DNA of 64,000 nt, taken from positions 186,001-250,000 of the forward strand of contig NZ_FXTS01000005.1 in the NCBI RefSeq assembly GCF_900182785.1. Direction: 5' to 3'. This DNA is from Oceanospirillum linum. Its GTDB lineage: Bacteria; Pseudomonadota; Gammaproteobacteria; Pseudomonadales; Halomonadaceae. The position numbers and the translations under genes were made by a program. The notes under the pieces were generated by a model. The model saw only the letters and a program-made list of their open reading frames with translations. It was not told the origin of the DNA and did not search any database. This document shows, piece by piece, positions 16,870-26,613 of this stretch (its first letter is position 1; each line of letters begins with the position of its first letter).

Positions 16870-19800
16870 TCAGCCACTCCGATAACGTATGATGACAGAA
16901 CTCAATGTTTCTATTGAGATAGGTTTGCAAAGATAGTCATCAAAGCCCTGATCCAAAGCGTTCTCAATTGTTTCAGAGGCGACGTCGCCACTAACCGCAA
17001 TCACCGGTAGCTCTGAGCCTTCGGAGTGGCTACGGATCATATTCAGTACTTTCACCCCAGAAACCGGCCCAAGATTCATATCGACAAACACCAGATCTGG
17101 ACGTTCCTGTAAAAATGCAGCGACCCCTTCCTCTGCCGTCTCCTGACCGACAAATTCAATATCCGGGTCAAAATGCAGAATCAGGCGCTCAAGGACCTTG
17201 CGATTCGCTTCATCATCTTCGACATAGAGCACTCTGAATGCTTTTCCCGGGGTGCAAGTTTCAGGTTCAGAAGCTGGTAAAAAACGGCCAGTTACAGAGG
17301 CATCAGTGAGTAGCCTGGGAGGATTATCCTGTTGATCCACTTGAGCACAATGATCTTCAGAGGCGTCACAGGGCACTCTCAATGTGAAGATACTGCCAAC
17401 CCCAACCTCAGAATCCACACGGATCGTCCCCCCCATAGCCTCCAGGGCGTATCGCGCCAGCGCTAAACCGTTCCCCATTCCCTGAGCATTAATGTATCCC
17501 TCTGCAGCTTCAAACGGCATAAAGATTTTATCAATAAAATCCTGAGAAATGCCTTTGCCGGTATCCTGAATGGAGAGTTCACAATACTGACCACAGCATT
17601 GATGGCTGAGTCTGATAAGACCGCCGGAGTCCGTATAACAGATCGCATTTTTTAAGAGCGAAGTAATCACCTGGCGCAGCCGACGCTCATCCGCCCGAAC
17701 AAAATAATCCTGCCCGGGCAGGTCTGCTTCAAACCTAAGGTCCGCCCGCTCAATTTCATCAATCACATCAGACACACAATCCGTCGCAACCTGATTGAGA
17801 CAAACCCGGGTTATATCAACCGAAAACTCCTGGCGCTCCAGTTGCGCCAGATCCAGTACATCATCAACCAGGTCAAGCATCGCTTGCCCGGAATTGACAA
17901 TCTGAGCAAGATGCTCAAGATGCTCATCATCCAATCCCTCTTCCAGTTGAAGCAGGTGCCCAAAACCCAAAATAGCATTTAGCGGCGTTCTGAACTCATG
18001 GCTCATACGTGAGAGAAATTGGGTTTTAGCCTGGCTGGCATGTTCCGCCCGCTCTTTTTCAAGCTGGACATTTCTCTCGGCCCATTGACGCTCAGTTTCA
18101 GATTCATAAGCAGATAGCAGCGCCGCTACCGTGGCGAGCCAGGGGTCGAATAAGCGAAGTTCTGACATCCAGTGACGGTAGTCATCAAGCACCAGACTAA
18201 AGCAGATTACCGGATAATCGCCAGATAACACCGGCAATAATAGCAATCCTTCGTTGCGGATATCCCGTGCTGAATTTGCAAAGATATCCTGCAAGGGCGT
18301 CAGTACAGGCTCCGGTGTTTCAATCGAGGCCCGCCAATGGGCTACAACCTGTGCAATACGCTCATAAATTAACGAAATATCATCTTCATGATTGAGAAAA
18401 GCCTCCGGCCGTCTGAAGCGGTGGCCTGAGGCAGGACAGCCTAGCTTCTGCTGCAACGATTCCGCCAGCCAGTAAAAGCCAGCTTCCGACTGCACTAAGT
18501 TAACCAGGGAATAAAGTTGCCCGGGAATATCGGGAAGTTTATTACTATTACAGATGAAATGTGTCTGCATCTGAGAAATACTCATAAGCAGACGATTGTT
18601 AAACTGGCGAAAATACTCTGCACGCTTCCGTTCCGTAATATCTCGCACCAGCAGGAGAATTTTATTGGTGCCGGTTCGGGCAAAGCGCAGCTCCAGTGTT
18701 TGCACCTGCCACTGATTTTCCAGTGTGATCTCTGTAAAATAACGGGCTAAACCCGAGTATGCCTGATCCGTAAGATGGTGCTGCAAAACCTTTGCATCTA
18801 ATGGAGGAAACAGCTGACAAAGCAAAACACCAGCGTTCAGCTTCAGAGGCAGTATCTCACCTTGGGGTTGCTGGTAGCTTAAAACTTCAAAACGGGAGTT
18901 AAAAACGACTAACAGATCCGGTAATGCTTCAATCAGAGCCTCATTCTCCGCTTCTCTGACCTCCAGTTCCTGTGAAGTCACCGAAAGTTTTTCTGTTAAA
19001 CGCATCCGCTTACGATAGAGGTCAACCTCAAGGCGTTTGCGTTTAGATATATCCCGGAAAGAAAGGCACGCATATTCTTCAAACCCATCAGAGTAGTAGC
19101 GCACCAGCAGCTCTACGGGGAAAGGTATACCGTTCCGGCGAAGGACATTGCTTTCCTGCTCAATAGACTCCCCCCGTCTGATGCGGGCCCAGATCAGTCG
19201 CCAACTTTCTTCATTAAGACTTGAGTCAATATCGCCAACCGAAAGCCCCTGAAACTCTTTCTGTGAATACCCCAGCAATGCCACGGCGGTTTGATTGGCA
19301 CTGACAATTCCGCCTTCCCGGCCGACCCAAAGCACTAATTCTGCGGCATCATCCAGAGCTTCACTCTGGCGCTTAAGTCTCAGGTATTCCTGTCGCGACT
19401 GAGTTACATCCCGGATACTGATCACAGGCTCTGCACCTGAAGACAAACACTCCCTGGATACCTCCAGCAAGCGACGTGCACCGTTAGCTGACCACCAGGT
19501 GTAGTACCTGGCGCCCGCTTCTCTGGTCAAAAGCATCTTCAGATCTCCCATCGGATGACCTGACTCATCATTAAGCCCCAATGCACACTCTGCCAACAAA
19601 ATGGACATTGACTCGGGCGTGACCTCCTGTGCTCCTGCCAAAAGAAGTGCGGATTGCCGGTTAAAGCTGGTTACAACACCTGTGTCAGAAAGCTGGAGTA
19701 ATCCTTCCCGACCCCGCTCATAAAATATCTGGGAAAGCGAGTCCGGTTTATCAGCAACCGGAGCCTCCCTCAATAGCCTCACAAGCAGAAACACAACAAC

Positions 19801-20667
19801 CAATAAAGCAAGACTGCCTATACCCAACAGTAAGTTCTGCTGGGTACTGAACACAGGATAAACAGGAAACACCTTACCCACTGTAAATGAGACCGGAAGC
19901 AGGTCATGATCTTTTCGCACCAAAAGTGGTTCTGATTCAGATGCATTATCATCAAACTGCTTCTGACCAATATCGACCAAAGACCGGTTACGGGCTGTCA
20001 CCTGTAAAAAAAAGTCCGGCGTAACCAAGGTATCCTGCATTAAGTGGTGCAGCTCCCGGCGCATATTGACCGTAAAAATCAGGGCCATTTTGACTTTTAG
20101 CTCATGTTTAACAGGGGCAGCAATCAGCAACATAGGTTGTTCTTGCCTGAAAACTCCGGATTGATCCAATGACATTGACGGATTCACATAAGGAAGGAGC
20201 CACTGATTATTTCCCTGCCATAGCGGAGTAAGAAAAGAGAGATGCTCCCCAATAGGCGAGGGTAATCCGGTCAAACGGTCATCTGAAGCCGCCAGCACTA
20301 ACCCACGACTGTCGATTAACAGATAACTATCAATCTTGGATGAGGTTATTAAAGGTGAGAAAATCTGGCGCAACTTCGCTGACACGGGGCCGGCCAGCAG
20401 CTCAGACCGAGATGTCCCAATCTCGGACAACAGGTCGGCTGACTCCAGAACAACCTGATGGCGGGACCATGCATTAACTCTGTTCTTTTGCTGCTGAAAC
20501 CAGTGAGAAAAAATCCGCTCACTACTATATAGCTTTTCCTCAAGCTGATCCTTGCGACTGGCATACTGATCCTTCTGCAACTGATAGAAGCCAAGAAAGC
20601 AGGTAAGCAGGATCAGGCCCGCCATAATCACGGAGATCCACTGAGTTCTATTATCCATTAACAACAT
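16870..20667 (-). CDS. PAS-containing hybrid sensor histidine kinase/response regulator
   Basis: A 1265-residue inner-membrane sensor. Order: membrane helix ~12-30, periplasmic sensor (~31-275), second helix ~283-300, three PAS-like segments (~310-410, ~430-550, ~565-680), a GAF-like region (~690-860), HisKA with the phosphorylated His in SHEFRTPLNAI (~888), HATPase with DTGKGIS and GMGNGLALARY, and a C-terminal receiver with VEDDEANR and the phosphoacceptor Asp in LVFVDMNLG (~1195). There is no Hpt domain or output domain, so a separate phosphotransfer protein is expected. It is monocistronic. The signal is unknown. Confidence 0.92.
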   Translation of the reverse strand: MLLMDNRTQWISVIMAGLILLTCFLGFYQLQKDQYASRKDQLEEKLYSSERIFSHWFQQQKNRVNAWSRHQVVLESADLLSEIGTSRSELLAGPVSAKLRQIFSPLITSSKIDSYLLIDSRGLVLAASDDRLTGLPSPIGEHLSFLTPLWQGNNQWLLPYVNPSMSLDQSGVFRQEQPMLLIAAPVKHELKVKMALIFTVNMRRELHHLMQDTLVTPDFFLQVTARNRSLVDIGQKQFDDNASESEPLLVRKDHDLLPVSFTVGKVFPVYPVFSTQQNLLLGIGSLALLVVVFLLVRLLREAPVADKPDSLSQIFYERGREGLLQLSDTGVVTSFNRQSALLLAGAQEVTPESMSILLAECALGLNDESGHPMGDLKMLLTREAGARYYTWWSANGARRLLEVSRECLSSGAEPVISIRDVTQSRQEYLRLKRQSEALDDAAELVLWVGREGGIVSANQTAVALLGYSQKEFQGLSVGDIDSSLNEESWRLIWARIRRGESIEQESNVLRRNGIPFPVELLVRYYSDGFEEYACLSFRDISKRKRLEVDLYRKRMRLTEKLSVTSQELEVREAENEALIEALPDLLVVFNSRFEVLSYQQPQGEILPLKLNAGVLLCQLFPPLDAKVLQHHLTDQAYSGLARYFTEITLENQWQVQTLELRFARTGTNKILLLVRDITERKRAEYFRQFNNRLLMSISQMQTHFICNSNKLPDIPGQLYSLVNLVQSEAGFYWLAESLQQKLGCPASGHRFRRPEAFLNHEDDISLIYERIAQVVAHWRASIETPEPVLTPLQDIFANSARDIRNEGLLLLPVLSGDYPVICFSLVLDDYRHWMSELRLFDPWLATVAALLSAYESETERQWAERNVQLEKERAEHASQAKTQFLSRMSHEFRTPLNAILGFGHLLQLEEGLDDEHLEHLAQIVNSGQAMLDLVDDVLDLAQLERQEFSVDITRVCLNQVATDCVSDVIDEIERADLRFEADLPGQDYFVRADERRLRQVITSLLKNAICYTDSGGLIRLSHQCCGQYCELSIQDTGKGISQDFIDKIFMPFEAAEGYINAQGMGNGLALARYALEAMGGTIRVDSEVGVGSIFTLRVPCDASEDHCAQVDQQDNPPRLLTDASVTGRFLPASEPETCTPGKAFRVLYVEDDEANRKVLERLILHFDPDIEFVGQETAEEGVAAFLQERPDLVFVDMNLGPVSGVKVLNMIRSHSEGSELPVIAVSGDVASETIENALDQGFDDYLCKPISIETLSSVIIRYRSG

Positions 20668-20892
20668 CTATGCTCATCTACCACTCAACAAAATGCAGCC
20701 TAACCGTCAACACGAAAAACCGGGGCAAGGCGATCTCTACCAAAAACCGGGACAAACCACTTAACTAAAGCCCAAAACCTTATATTATCGTTCAGGAAAT
20801 GAGAAATCGCCTTTAATTTGTCTTATTAAAGCCTTATTTGTAAGCACTGAAGCTACCATCCAATGGTGACAGTGAAAGATGAGGGGAAAGCT

Positions 20893-21501
20893 ATGGCTTA
20901 CCAGGATGATGATCTGGATTATTTTTTAAGGGAAATGCGTGACGTTGTTCCACTAAAGCAGGAGCTGAAAGCAGACCTGAAAACTATTCATAAAAGCGAT
21001 CCTCAGAGTCTCAAAGCCCGTCGTAATGCCGCACAGGAACAAACAGAGGCGGACAGAAATTTTTTAACCGACCAGTTTGTTGATCTGTTGGGGCCTTTCG
21101 ATCCCGTTATATACAAAAAAGATGGTGTACAGGAAGGCGTCTACAAGCGCCTCAAGCAAGGACGTTACCCTGTCGATGCCGCATTAAATCTGCACAAAAA
21201 ACCTGTGGAAGCCTGTCGCAGAGAAGTTTTTGATTTTATTGAGGATTGCTATAAAAGCGATATCCGGGTAGCTCTGATCAGCTTTGGTAAAGGTACAACG
21301 GCTGACTCACTGCCCTGTGTCATTAAAAGTTATCTTGCCCGCTGGCTCCCGGAACTCCCTCAGGTCATAGCGGTCAGCAGCGCCCATAAAAGCCACGGGG
21401 GAAGCACAGCAGTTTATGCTCTGCTGAAAAAGAGTGAAAAGCAGAAAGCCATCAACCGTGACCGGCATATAAAACAGGGGCGTCAACCTAAAACAGGCTG
21501 A
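20893..21501 (+). CDS. smrA: Smr domain protein, SmrA-like (YdaL family)
   Basis: A 202-residue protein with an N-terminal charged region (residues 1-80) and a C-terminal Smr domain (~100-185) containing LNLHKKPVEACRREVFDFI, an ISFGKG loop and GGSTAVYALLK. Smr domains nick DNA or cleave RNA; stand-alone members such as E. coli YdaL have DNA endonuclease activity. The canonical HGKG is FGKG here. GAGGGG before ATG 20893 favours that start over ATG 20863. It is convergent with uvrB. Confidence 0.85.
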   Translation: MAYQDDDLDYFLREMRDVVPLKQELKADLKTIHKSDPQSLKARRNAAQEQTEADRNFLTDQFVDLLGPFDPVIYKKDGVQEGVYKRLKQGRYPVDAALNLHKKPVEACRREVFDFIEDCYKSDIRVALISFGKGTTADSLPCVIKSYLARWLPELPQVIAVSSAHKSHGGSTAVYALLKKSEKQKAINRDRHIKQGRQPKTG

Positions 21502-21587
21502 GAACAGGTAAACTGCAGACCTTCGAGTTATTGAGCAGAGCTATCATTATAAAGGCCGATCTGTAATGGCAGCTCTGACAAGCTCTC

Positions 21588-23612
21588 TTATGTCAGTAAA
21601 TGACCATTGAGCTTTTGAATCTCATCCCGAATCTGTGCGACCTGCTCAAACTCAAGGTTCTTGGACGCCTCATACATTTTATCTTCCAGCTTACTGATAG
21701 CCTTCAACAACTGCTCCGGTGACATCAGCGCAGGATCAACAAGATACTCCCCCACAGCTTCAGCAACTTTCTTACCGGATTTATTACTGATCTTTTTACC
21801 GGGAATCCGTGCTCCTTCCATAATGTCGGCCACATTTTTCATGACAGTGGTGGGGGTAATACCCGCCGCCTCGTTAGCTTCCATCTGTTTTTCGCGACGG
21901 CGCTGAGTCTCATCAATCGCTTTCTGCATAGAGCCGGTAATGCGGTCGCCATACAGAATTGCCTTACCCTTTGAGTTACGGGCGGCACGACCAATGGTCT
22001 GAATCAGAGAACGTTCCGAGCGCAGAAAACCCTCTTTGTCCGCATCAAGAATCGCCACCAGAGACACTTCCGGCATATCCAGACCTTCCCTCAGCAGGTT
22101 AATCCCTACCAACACATCAAACTCACCCAGACGCAGATCCCGAATAATCTCAACCCGCTCAACCGTATCAATATCCGAATGCAGATAGCGCACCTTTACA
22201 CCGTGCTCAGAAAGGTAGTCCGTCAAATCTTCCGACATGCGCTTTGTCAGAGTTGTGACCAGCACGCGGTCGCCATCGGCAACCCTGAGGCTGATTTCTG
22301 ACATCAGATCATCCACCTGACTCGTCGCAGGACGCACCTCAATTTCCGGATCAAGCAGCCCCGTCGGCCGTACAACCTGCTCAACCACCTGCCCCTGGTG
22401 CTCGGCTTCATAGTTACCCGGTGTAGCAGAAACAAACACCATCTGAGGCGAGATCTGCTCCCACTCCTCGAACTTCATCGGGCGGTTATCCAGTGCTGAT
22501 GGTAACCGGAACCCATACTGCACCAGAGTTTCTTTCCGCGAGCGGTCTCCACGGTACATCACCCCCAACTGAGGCACGGTGACATGGGACTCATCGATAA
22601 ACAGCAGTGCATTATCGGGCAGATAATCAAAAAAGGTGGGTGGCGCGTTACCCGGATCGCGCCCGGATAAATAGCGGGAGTAGTTTTCAATACCATTGCA
22701 GTAGCCCAGCTCCAGCATCATCTCAATATCATACAAGGTACGCTGTTCGATCCGCTGTGCTTCAACTAATTTATCATGCTCCCGAAACCATTCGATCCGC
22801 TCCCGCAGCTCATCTTTGATATGTTCGGTAGCTTCAATAACCGTCTCTCTTGGCGTCACATAATGGCTTTTCGGATAGATCGTAATTCGCGGCAGCTTGC
22901 GCAGCTGCTCTCCTGTCAGAGGGTCAAAGATAGAGATGTTATCGATCTCATCGTCAAACAGCTCAACCCGAACCGCTTCCTGATCGGATTCTGCAGGAAA
23001 AATATCGATCACATCACCCCGAACCCGATAAGTAGCCCGGCGAAAATCAAGGTCATTACGGGTATATTGCAGCTCAGCCAGCCGACGAAGCATCTGACGC
23101 TGATCGATACGCTCCCCCCGATTAATATGCAGCACCATCTTGTGGTAGGACTTAGGATCTCCCAAACCGTAAATTGCGGATACGGTTGCCACAATCAAAG
23201 AATCTTTACGCTCCAGCAACGCCTTGGTTGCCGACAAACGCATCTGTTCAATATGCTCGTTAATAGAAGCATCTTTATCAATAAAAGTATCAGAGGCAGG
23301 AACATAAGCTTCAGGCTGATAGTAGTCATAGTAAGAAACAAAGTACTCAATCGCATTATCAGGAAAGAAGTCTTTAAACTCACCATACAGCTGGGCTGCG
23401 AGTGTCTTGTTATGGGCCAGAATAATGGTCGGGCGCTGGGTTTTCTCAATAATGTTTGCCATGGTAAATGTTTTACCCGACCCCGTTACCCCCAAAAGGG
23501 TCTGGTGCATCAAGCCGTTATCAAGACCTTTACAGAGGGCATCAATCGCGGCAGGCTGATCACCCGCAGGTTTAAAACGGGAATGTAGTTTAAACTTTTT
23601 CTGTGATTCCAT
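21588..23612 (-). CDS. uvrB: Excinuclease ABC subunit B
   Basis: The 674-residue helicase-like damage verification subunit of nucleotide excision repair. Walker A GVTGSGKT, the beta-hairpin that inserts at lesions (YYDYYQPEAYVP), the DESHVT box, helicase motif VI (QTIGRAARN) and the C-terminal UvrC-binding UVR motif (KNLEFEQVAQIRDEI) are present. It is divergent from the aminotransferase gene, an arrangement also seen in Pseudomonas. I find no clear LexA box in the 270-base divergent region. Confidence 0.98.
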   Translation of the reverse strand: MESQKKFKLHSRFKPAGDQPAAIDALCKGLDNGLMHQTLLGVTGSGKTFTMANIIEKTQRPTIILAHNKTLAAQLYGEFKDFFPDNAIEYFVSYYDYYQPEAYVPASDTFIDKDASINEHIEQMRLSATKALLERKDSLIVATVSAIYGLGDPKSYHKMVLHINRGERIDQRQMLRRLAELQYTRNDLDFRRATYRVRGDVIDIFPAESDQEAVRVELFDDEIDNISIFDPLTGEQLRKLPRITIYPKSHYVTPRETVIEATEHIKDELRERIEWFREHDKLVEAQRIEQRTLYDIEMMLELGYCNGIENYSRYLSGRDPGNAPPTFFDYLPDNALLFIDESHVTVPQLGVMYRGDRSRKETLVQYGFRLPSALDNRPMKFEEWEQISPQMVFVSATPGNYEAEHQGQVVEQVVRPTGLLDPEIEVRPATSQVDDLMSEISLRVADGDRVLVTTLTKRMSEDLTDYLSEHGVKVRYLHSDIDTVERVEIIRDLRLGEFDVLVGINLLREGLDMPEVSLVAILDADKEGFLRSERSLIQTIGRAARNSKGKAILYGDRITGSMQKAIDETQRRREKQMEANEAAGITPTTVMKNVADIMEGARIPGKKISNKSGKKVAEAVGEYLVDPALMSPEQLLKAISKLEDKMYEASKNLEFEQVAQIRDEIQKLNGHLLT

Positions 23613-23885
23613 GTTTTACCAGACTTATTTTTTATCTTAGCAATGCAATTCAGCAAACTACGCTAAACAAGCAACTCTATAAATTTAAAGACACTATAAC
23701 CTGATCCGACATCAACATTAAAACAAGCGATTCAGGGGCCGCCACCGTCAACGCAAACGTAGATAAATACCGGACTTTTTAGCATGTTTTTTAAACTTGC
23801 CTCCTTCACGAAGGGTCGGTATCTCCTGTATGATTCATCTGCATAACGCCTATTTTCTGACTGAAAATAAATTGAGGATATCAGC

Positions 23886-25064
23886 TTGGACGTACAACTG
23901 TCAGATCGCGTACAGTCAATTAAACCTTCACCGACTCTCGCGGTCACAAACCGTGCGGCAGAGCTTCGCGCAGCAGGCAATGACATTATCGGCCTGGGCG
24001 CAGGTGAGCCGGATTTCGACACCCCGCAACACATCAAAGATGCCGCGATTGAGGCCATCAATAAGGGCCTGACAAAATACACCGCTGTGGACGGTACACC
24101 AAGCCTGAAGAAAGCCATTATAGCGAAATTCGAACGGGATAACGGACTCAAATACGAGCCCAATCAGATTCTGGTTTCATCCGGTGGCAAACAGAGCTTT
24201 TTCAATCTGTCTCTGGCACTTCTGAATCCCGGTGATGAGGTCATTATCCCTGCTCCCTACTGGGTATCTTACCCAGATATGGTCCTTGTGGCCGAAGGCA
24301 AACCGGTTATTCTGGAAACCAGCGCAGAGAAGCGCTTCAAGATCACTGCCGATCAGCTTGAAGCTGCAATCACACCTCGTACCAAACTATTTGTGATTAA
24401 CAGCCCACCCAACCCAAGCGGTATGGCTTATACCCTTGATGAGCTGAAAGCCCTGGGTGAAGTTCTGAAAAAGCACCCACAAATCATGGTTGCAACAGAT
24501 GATATGTACGAGCATATCCTGTGGGATCAGAACTTCTGCAATATTCTGAACGCAACGCCGGAACTCTATGAGCGTACTTTCGTTCTGAATGGTGTATCCA
24601 AAGCATACAGCATGACAGGTTGGCGTATTGGGTATGCTGCAGGTCCGGCTAAAGTGATCGGCGCCATGAAGAAAATTCAGTCCCAGTCCACTTCAAACCC
24701 GGCCTCCATCTCTCAGTACGCTGCCGAAGCTGCGCTGAACGGACCTCAGGAGTGTATCTCGGAGATGCTGGTTTCCTTCAAACAGCGTCATGATTTCGTG
24801 GTTGAGAAATTAAACGCTATTGATGGTGTTAACTGCCTGGCCGGTGATGGCACTTTTTATGCTTTTGCGGACTTCTCAGGGGCGATCAAAGCTTACGGCT
24901 CAGCCAATGATGTAGAATTTGCTGAAGCGATGCTTGAAAAAGCCGGTGTTGCTCTGGTTCCAGGGTCTGCTTTCGGAACAACCGGCTGCATGCGCATCTC
25001 ATTTGCAACCAGTAACGCTAATCTCGAAGATTCTATGGCACGACTGGCAAAAGAGTTAAGCTAG
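23886..25064 (+). CDS. Aspartate aminotransferase, PLP class I
   Basis: A 392-residue cytoplasmic aminotransferase interconverting aspartate/2-oxoglutarate and oxaloacetate/glutamate. The PLP-binding Lys is in NGVSKAYSMTGWRIGY (~239); NSPPNPSG and the C-terminal Arg in GCMRISFA bind cofactor and substrate carboxylates. Start is TTG 23886 with an upstream GAGG; no ATG gives the conserved LSDRVQ N-terminus. The sequence belongs to the class Ib group (AspC/AatA of Pseudomonas and Rhizobium) rather than E. coli AspC. A terminator follows. Confidence 0.93.
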   Translation: MDVQLSDRVQSIKPSPTLAVTNRAAELRAAGNDIIGLGAGEPDFDTPQHIKDAAIEAINKGLTKYTAVDGTPSLKKAIIAKFERDNGLKYEPNQILVSSGGKQSFFNLSLALLNPGDEVIIPAPYWVSYPDMVLVAEGKPVILETSAEKRFKITADQLEAAITPRTKLFVINSPPNPSGMAYTLDELKALGEVLKKHPQIMVATDDMYEHILWDQNFCNILNATPELYERTFVLNGVSKAYSMTGWRIGYAAGPAKVIGAMKKIQSQSTSNPASISQYAAEAALNGPQECISEMLVSFKQRHDFVVEKLNAIDGVNCLAGDGTFYAFADFSGAIKAYGSANDVEFAEAMLEKAGVALVPGSAFGTTGCMRISFATSNANLEDSMARLAKELS

Positions 25065-25100
25065 CGGAAAGACCATCAACGATGGTGCTTAGTCAAACAG

Positions 25101-25126
25101 AAAACCGGGCTGGCCCCGGTTTTTTT
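25101..25126 (+). terminator. Terminator of the aspartate aminotransferase gene
   Basis: A stem of AAACCGGG paired with CCCGGTTT around a short loop, then a run of T to 25126. It lies about 36 bases past the stop. Confidence 0.88.
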
Positions 25127-25165
25127 GTCAGCGCTTTCTGCGCCGATAGAAGAAAGCCTCACGCA

Positions 25166-25702
25166 CTAGTTCCAGCGTTCCGGGCGGACCTCGACACTCT
25201 GCTCACCACAGGAAAACCAAGCGGTGCCATCCTGAATCGTCACCTGAATTTGCATGGTACGTGCGATCAACCCTGCTAACTGCTCAATAGCCGTATCCTG
25301 GATATTCCACACCTGCAGGTTTTCAAAGCGCGCCAGTTTACTCTTATTCTGCTGCCACCAGATCGGAGCGGCATTATCACCATAGGTATAAAGAATCACT
25401 TCTTTTGAGCGCGCAGACGCTTTGCGTAACCACTTCTCATCCGGGCATCCCAGTTCGATCCAAAGTTCAATCTCATCAGAATAATTTTTCTTCCAGACTT
25501 CAGGTTCATCATCCACACAAAGGCCCTTAGTAAACTCAAGGCCTTCCATCGCATTCAGACTCCAGGCGAGGATGCGCAACATCATGCGCTCGTCCGTTTC
25601 AGAAGGATGTTGCGCCAAAGTCAGTGACTGATCGAGATAAACGTTCCGATCCATATCAGCAAGATTAACCGCTGCTTTATAAACTGTTGATTTCAGAGCC
25701 AT
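25166..25702 (-). CDS. yaeQ: YaeQ family protein
   Basis: A 178-residue cytoplasmic protein of the YaeQ family, with the N-terminal MALKSTVYKAAVNLADMDR, DERMMLRILAWSL and LWIELGCPDEKWLRKAS segments characteristic of it. The family fold is PD-(D/E)XK nuclease-like; a role in transcription elongation (RfaH suppression) was proposed from E. coli overexpression and is not settled. It is convergent with the aminotransferase gene. Confidence 0.92.
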   Translation of the reverse strand: MALKSTVYKAAVNLADMDRNVYLDQSLTLAQHPSETDERMMLRILAWSLNAMEGLEFTKGLCVDDEPEVWKKNYSDEIELWIELGCPDEKWLRKASARSKEVILYTYGDNAAPIWWQQNKSKLARFENLQVWNIQDTAIEQLAGLIARTMQIQVTIQDGTAWFSCGEQSVEVRPERWN

Positions 25703-25807
25703 TAGGCATCCTTAGAAGCAGGTAATAGAATATGGTTGCGGAATATACGGTGATGAGCAAGAAAGCTCAAGCCACAACAACAAACCTGCAATCTGATACT
25801 GCTCTTT

Positions 25808-26308
25808 TTATAGCGCTTCGCTCATCTCTTTACGCATCATCGCCCCCAGTTTATTAAACTTATGCTTGAATAGCTGATAGGCATCAAGAGCCTGTTTTTT
25901 CTGCTCAGAAAGACGCTGCTCCAATACCTCATGGTCAGGGTTTTCCTGCAGACTGCTCACTGTTTTATCGACATCATCTTTCATCGCAGTCCAGTTTTCC
26001 AACAAAAGACACACCTCCACAAAGCTGGAATTAACCTCTTCAGAGGCATGAAGATGAAGTTTAGGGGAAAGATCATTAAATAAGTTTGCAAGCTCCGGCC
26101 TGCCATTATTAACAGAAGACATTGCCTGCTCAAGTTGAGCAATCACGTCCTGGTAGGTTTTGCGGCGCTCGTCACGACGACTTTTTTCCAGAACAATTAC
26201 TGAATTTGCCGCATCCAGCCGCAGCTTCAGTCGCCAGGCCATAAACGCAGCACTTATGGCGAAAATCAGTGAGAAAACAACAATACCAAAACCGATATAC
26301 TCCTTCAT
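25808..26308 (-). CDS. Membrane-anchored coiled-coil protein of unknown function
   Basis: A 166-residue protein: one N-terminal membrane helix (residues 5-25, FGIVVFSLIFAISAAFMAW) followed by a cytoplasmic, charged helical domain. AAGGAG 7 bases before ATG 26308 fixes the start. I do not recognise the family beyond resemblance to DUF2489-type proteins, which is uncertain. It lies 105 bases upstream of yaeQ on the same strand, so it could be co-transcribed with it. Confidence 0.7.
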   Translation of the reverse strand: MKEYIGFGIVVFSLIFAISAAFMAWRLKLRLDAANSVIVLEKSRRDERRKTYQDVIAQLEQAMSSVNNGRPELANLFNDLSPKLHLHASEEVNSSFVEVCLLLENWTAMKDDVDKTVSSLQENPDHEVLEQRLSEQKKQALDAYQLFKHKFNKLGAMMRKEMSEAL

Positions 26309-26613
26309 AACACACTCCTTATTTATGTACCTGAGACACTCCTGCGGGAGGAGGATTTCCTGCACATCTTAGATAACGCAGAAGAAACCAATAAAATATA
26401 CATTATCTTTATTTACAATACCTTGCGGTATCTCAGGCAATTATCAGCTCTTATGAATATTATACCGTCCATAACAGGAAAACGGGATATCCGGCAAAGG
26501 TGGAGCGTTTTGGTAATACAATAAAAAGACAAATAAAAAGATGTGGGCGGAGGGAAGTAACCGATCAATAACAAACTAACTCTGAACCTGAGCATATCAG
26601 GTTCAAAGTAAAA

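Noticed and set aside
22776..23588. A 270-codon frame antisense to uvrB
   Set aside because: It lies wholly within a well-conserved uvrB frame, and the translation has no domain character or start context.
23613..23885. LexA operator in front of uvrB
   Set aside because: No CTGT-N8-ACAG match was found in the divergent region by eye.
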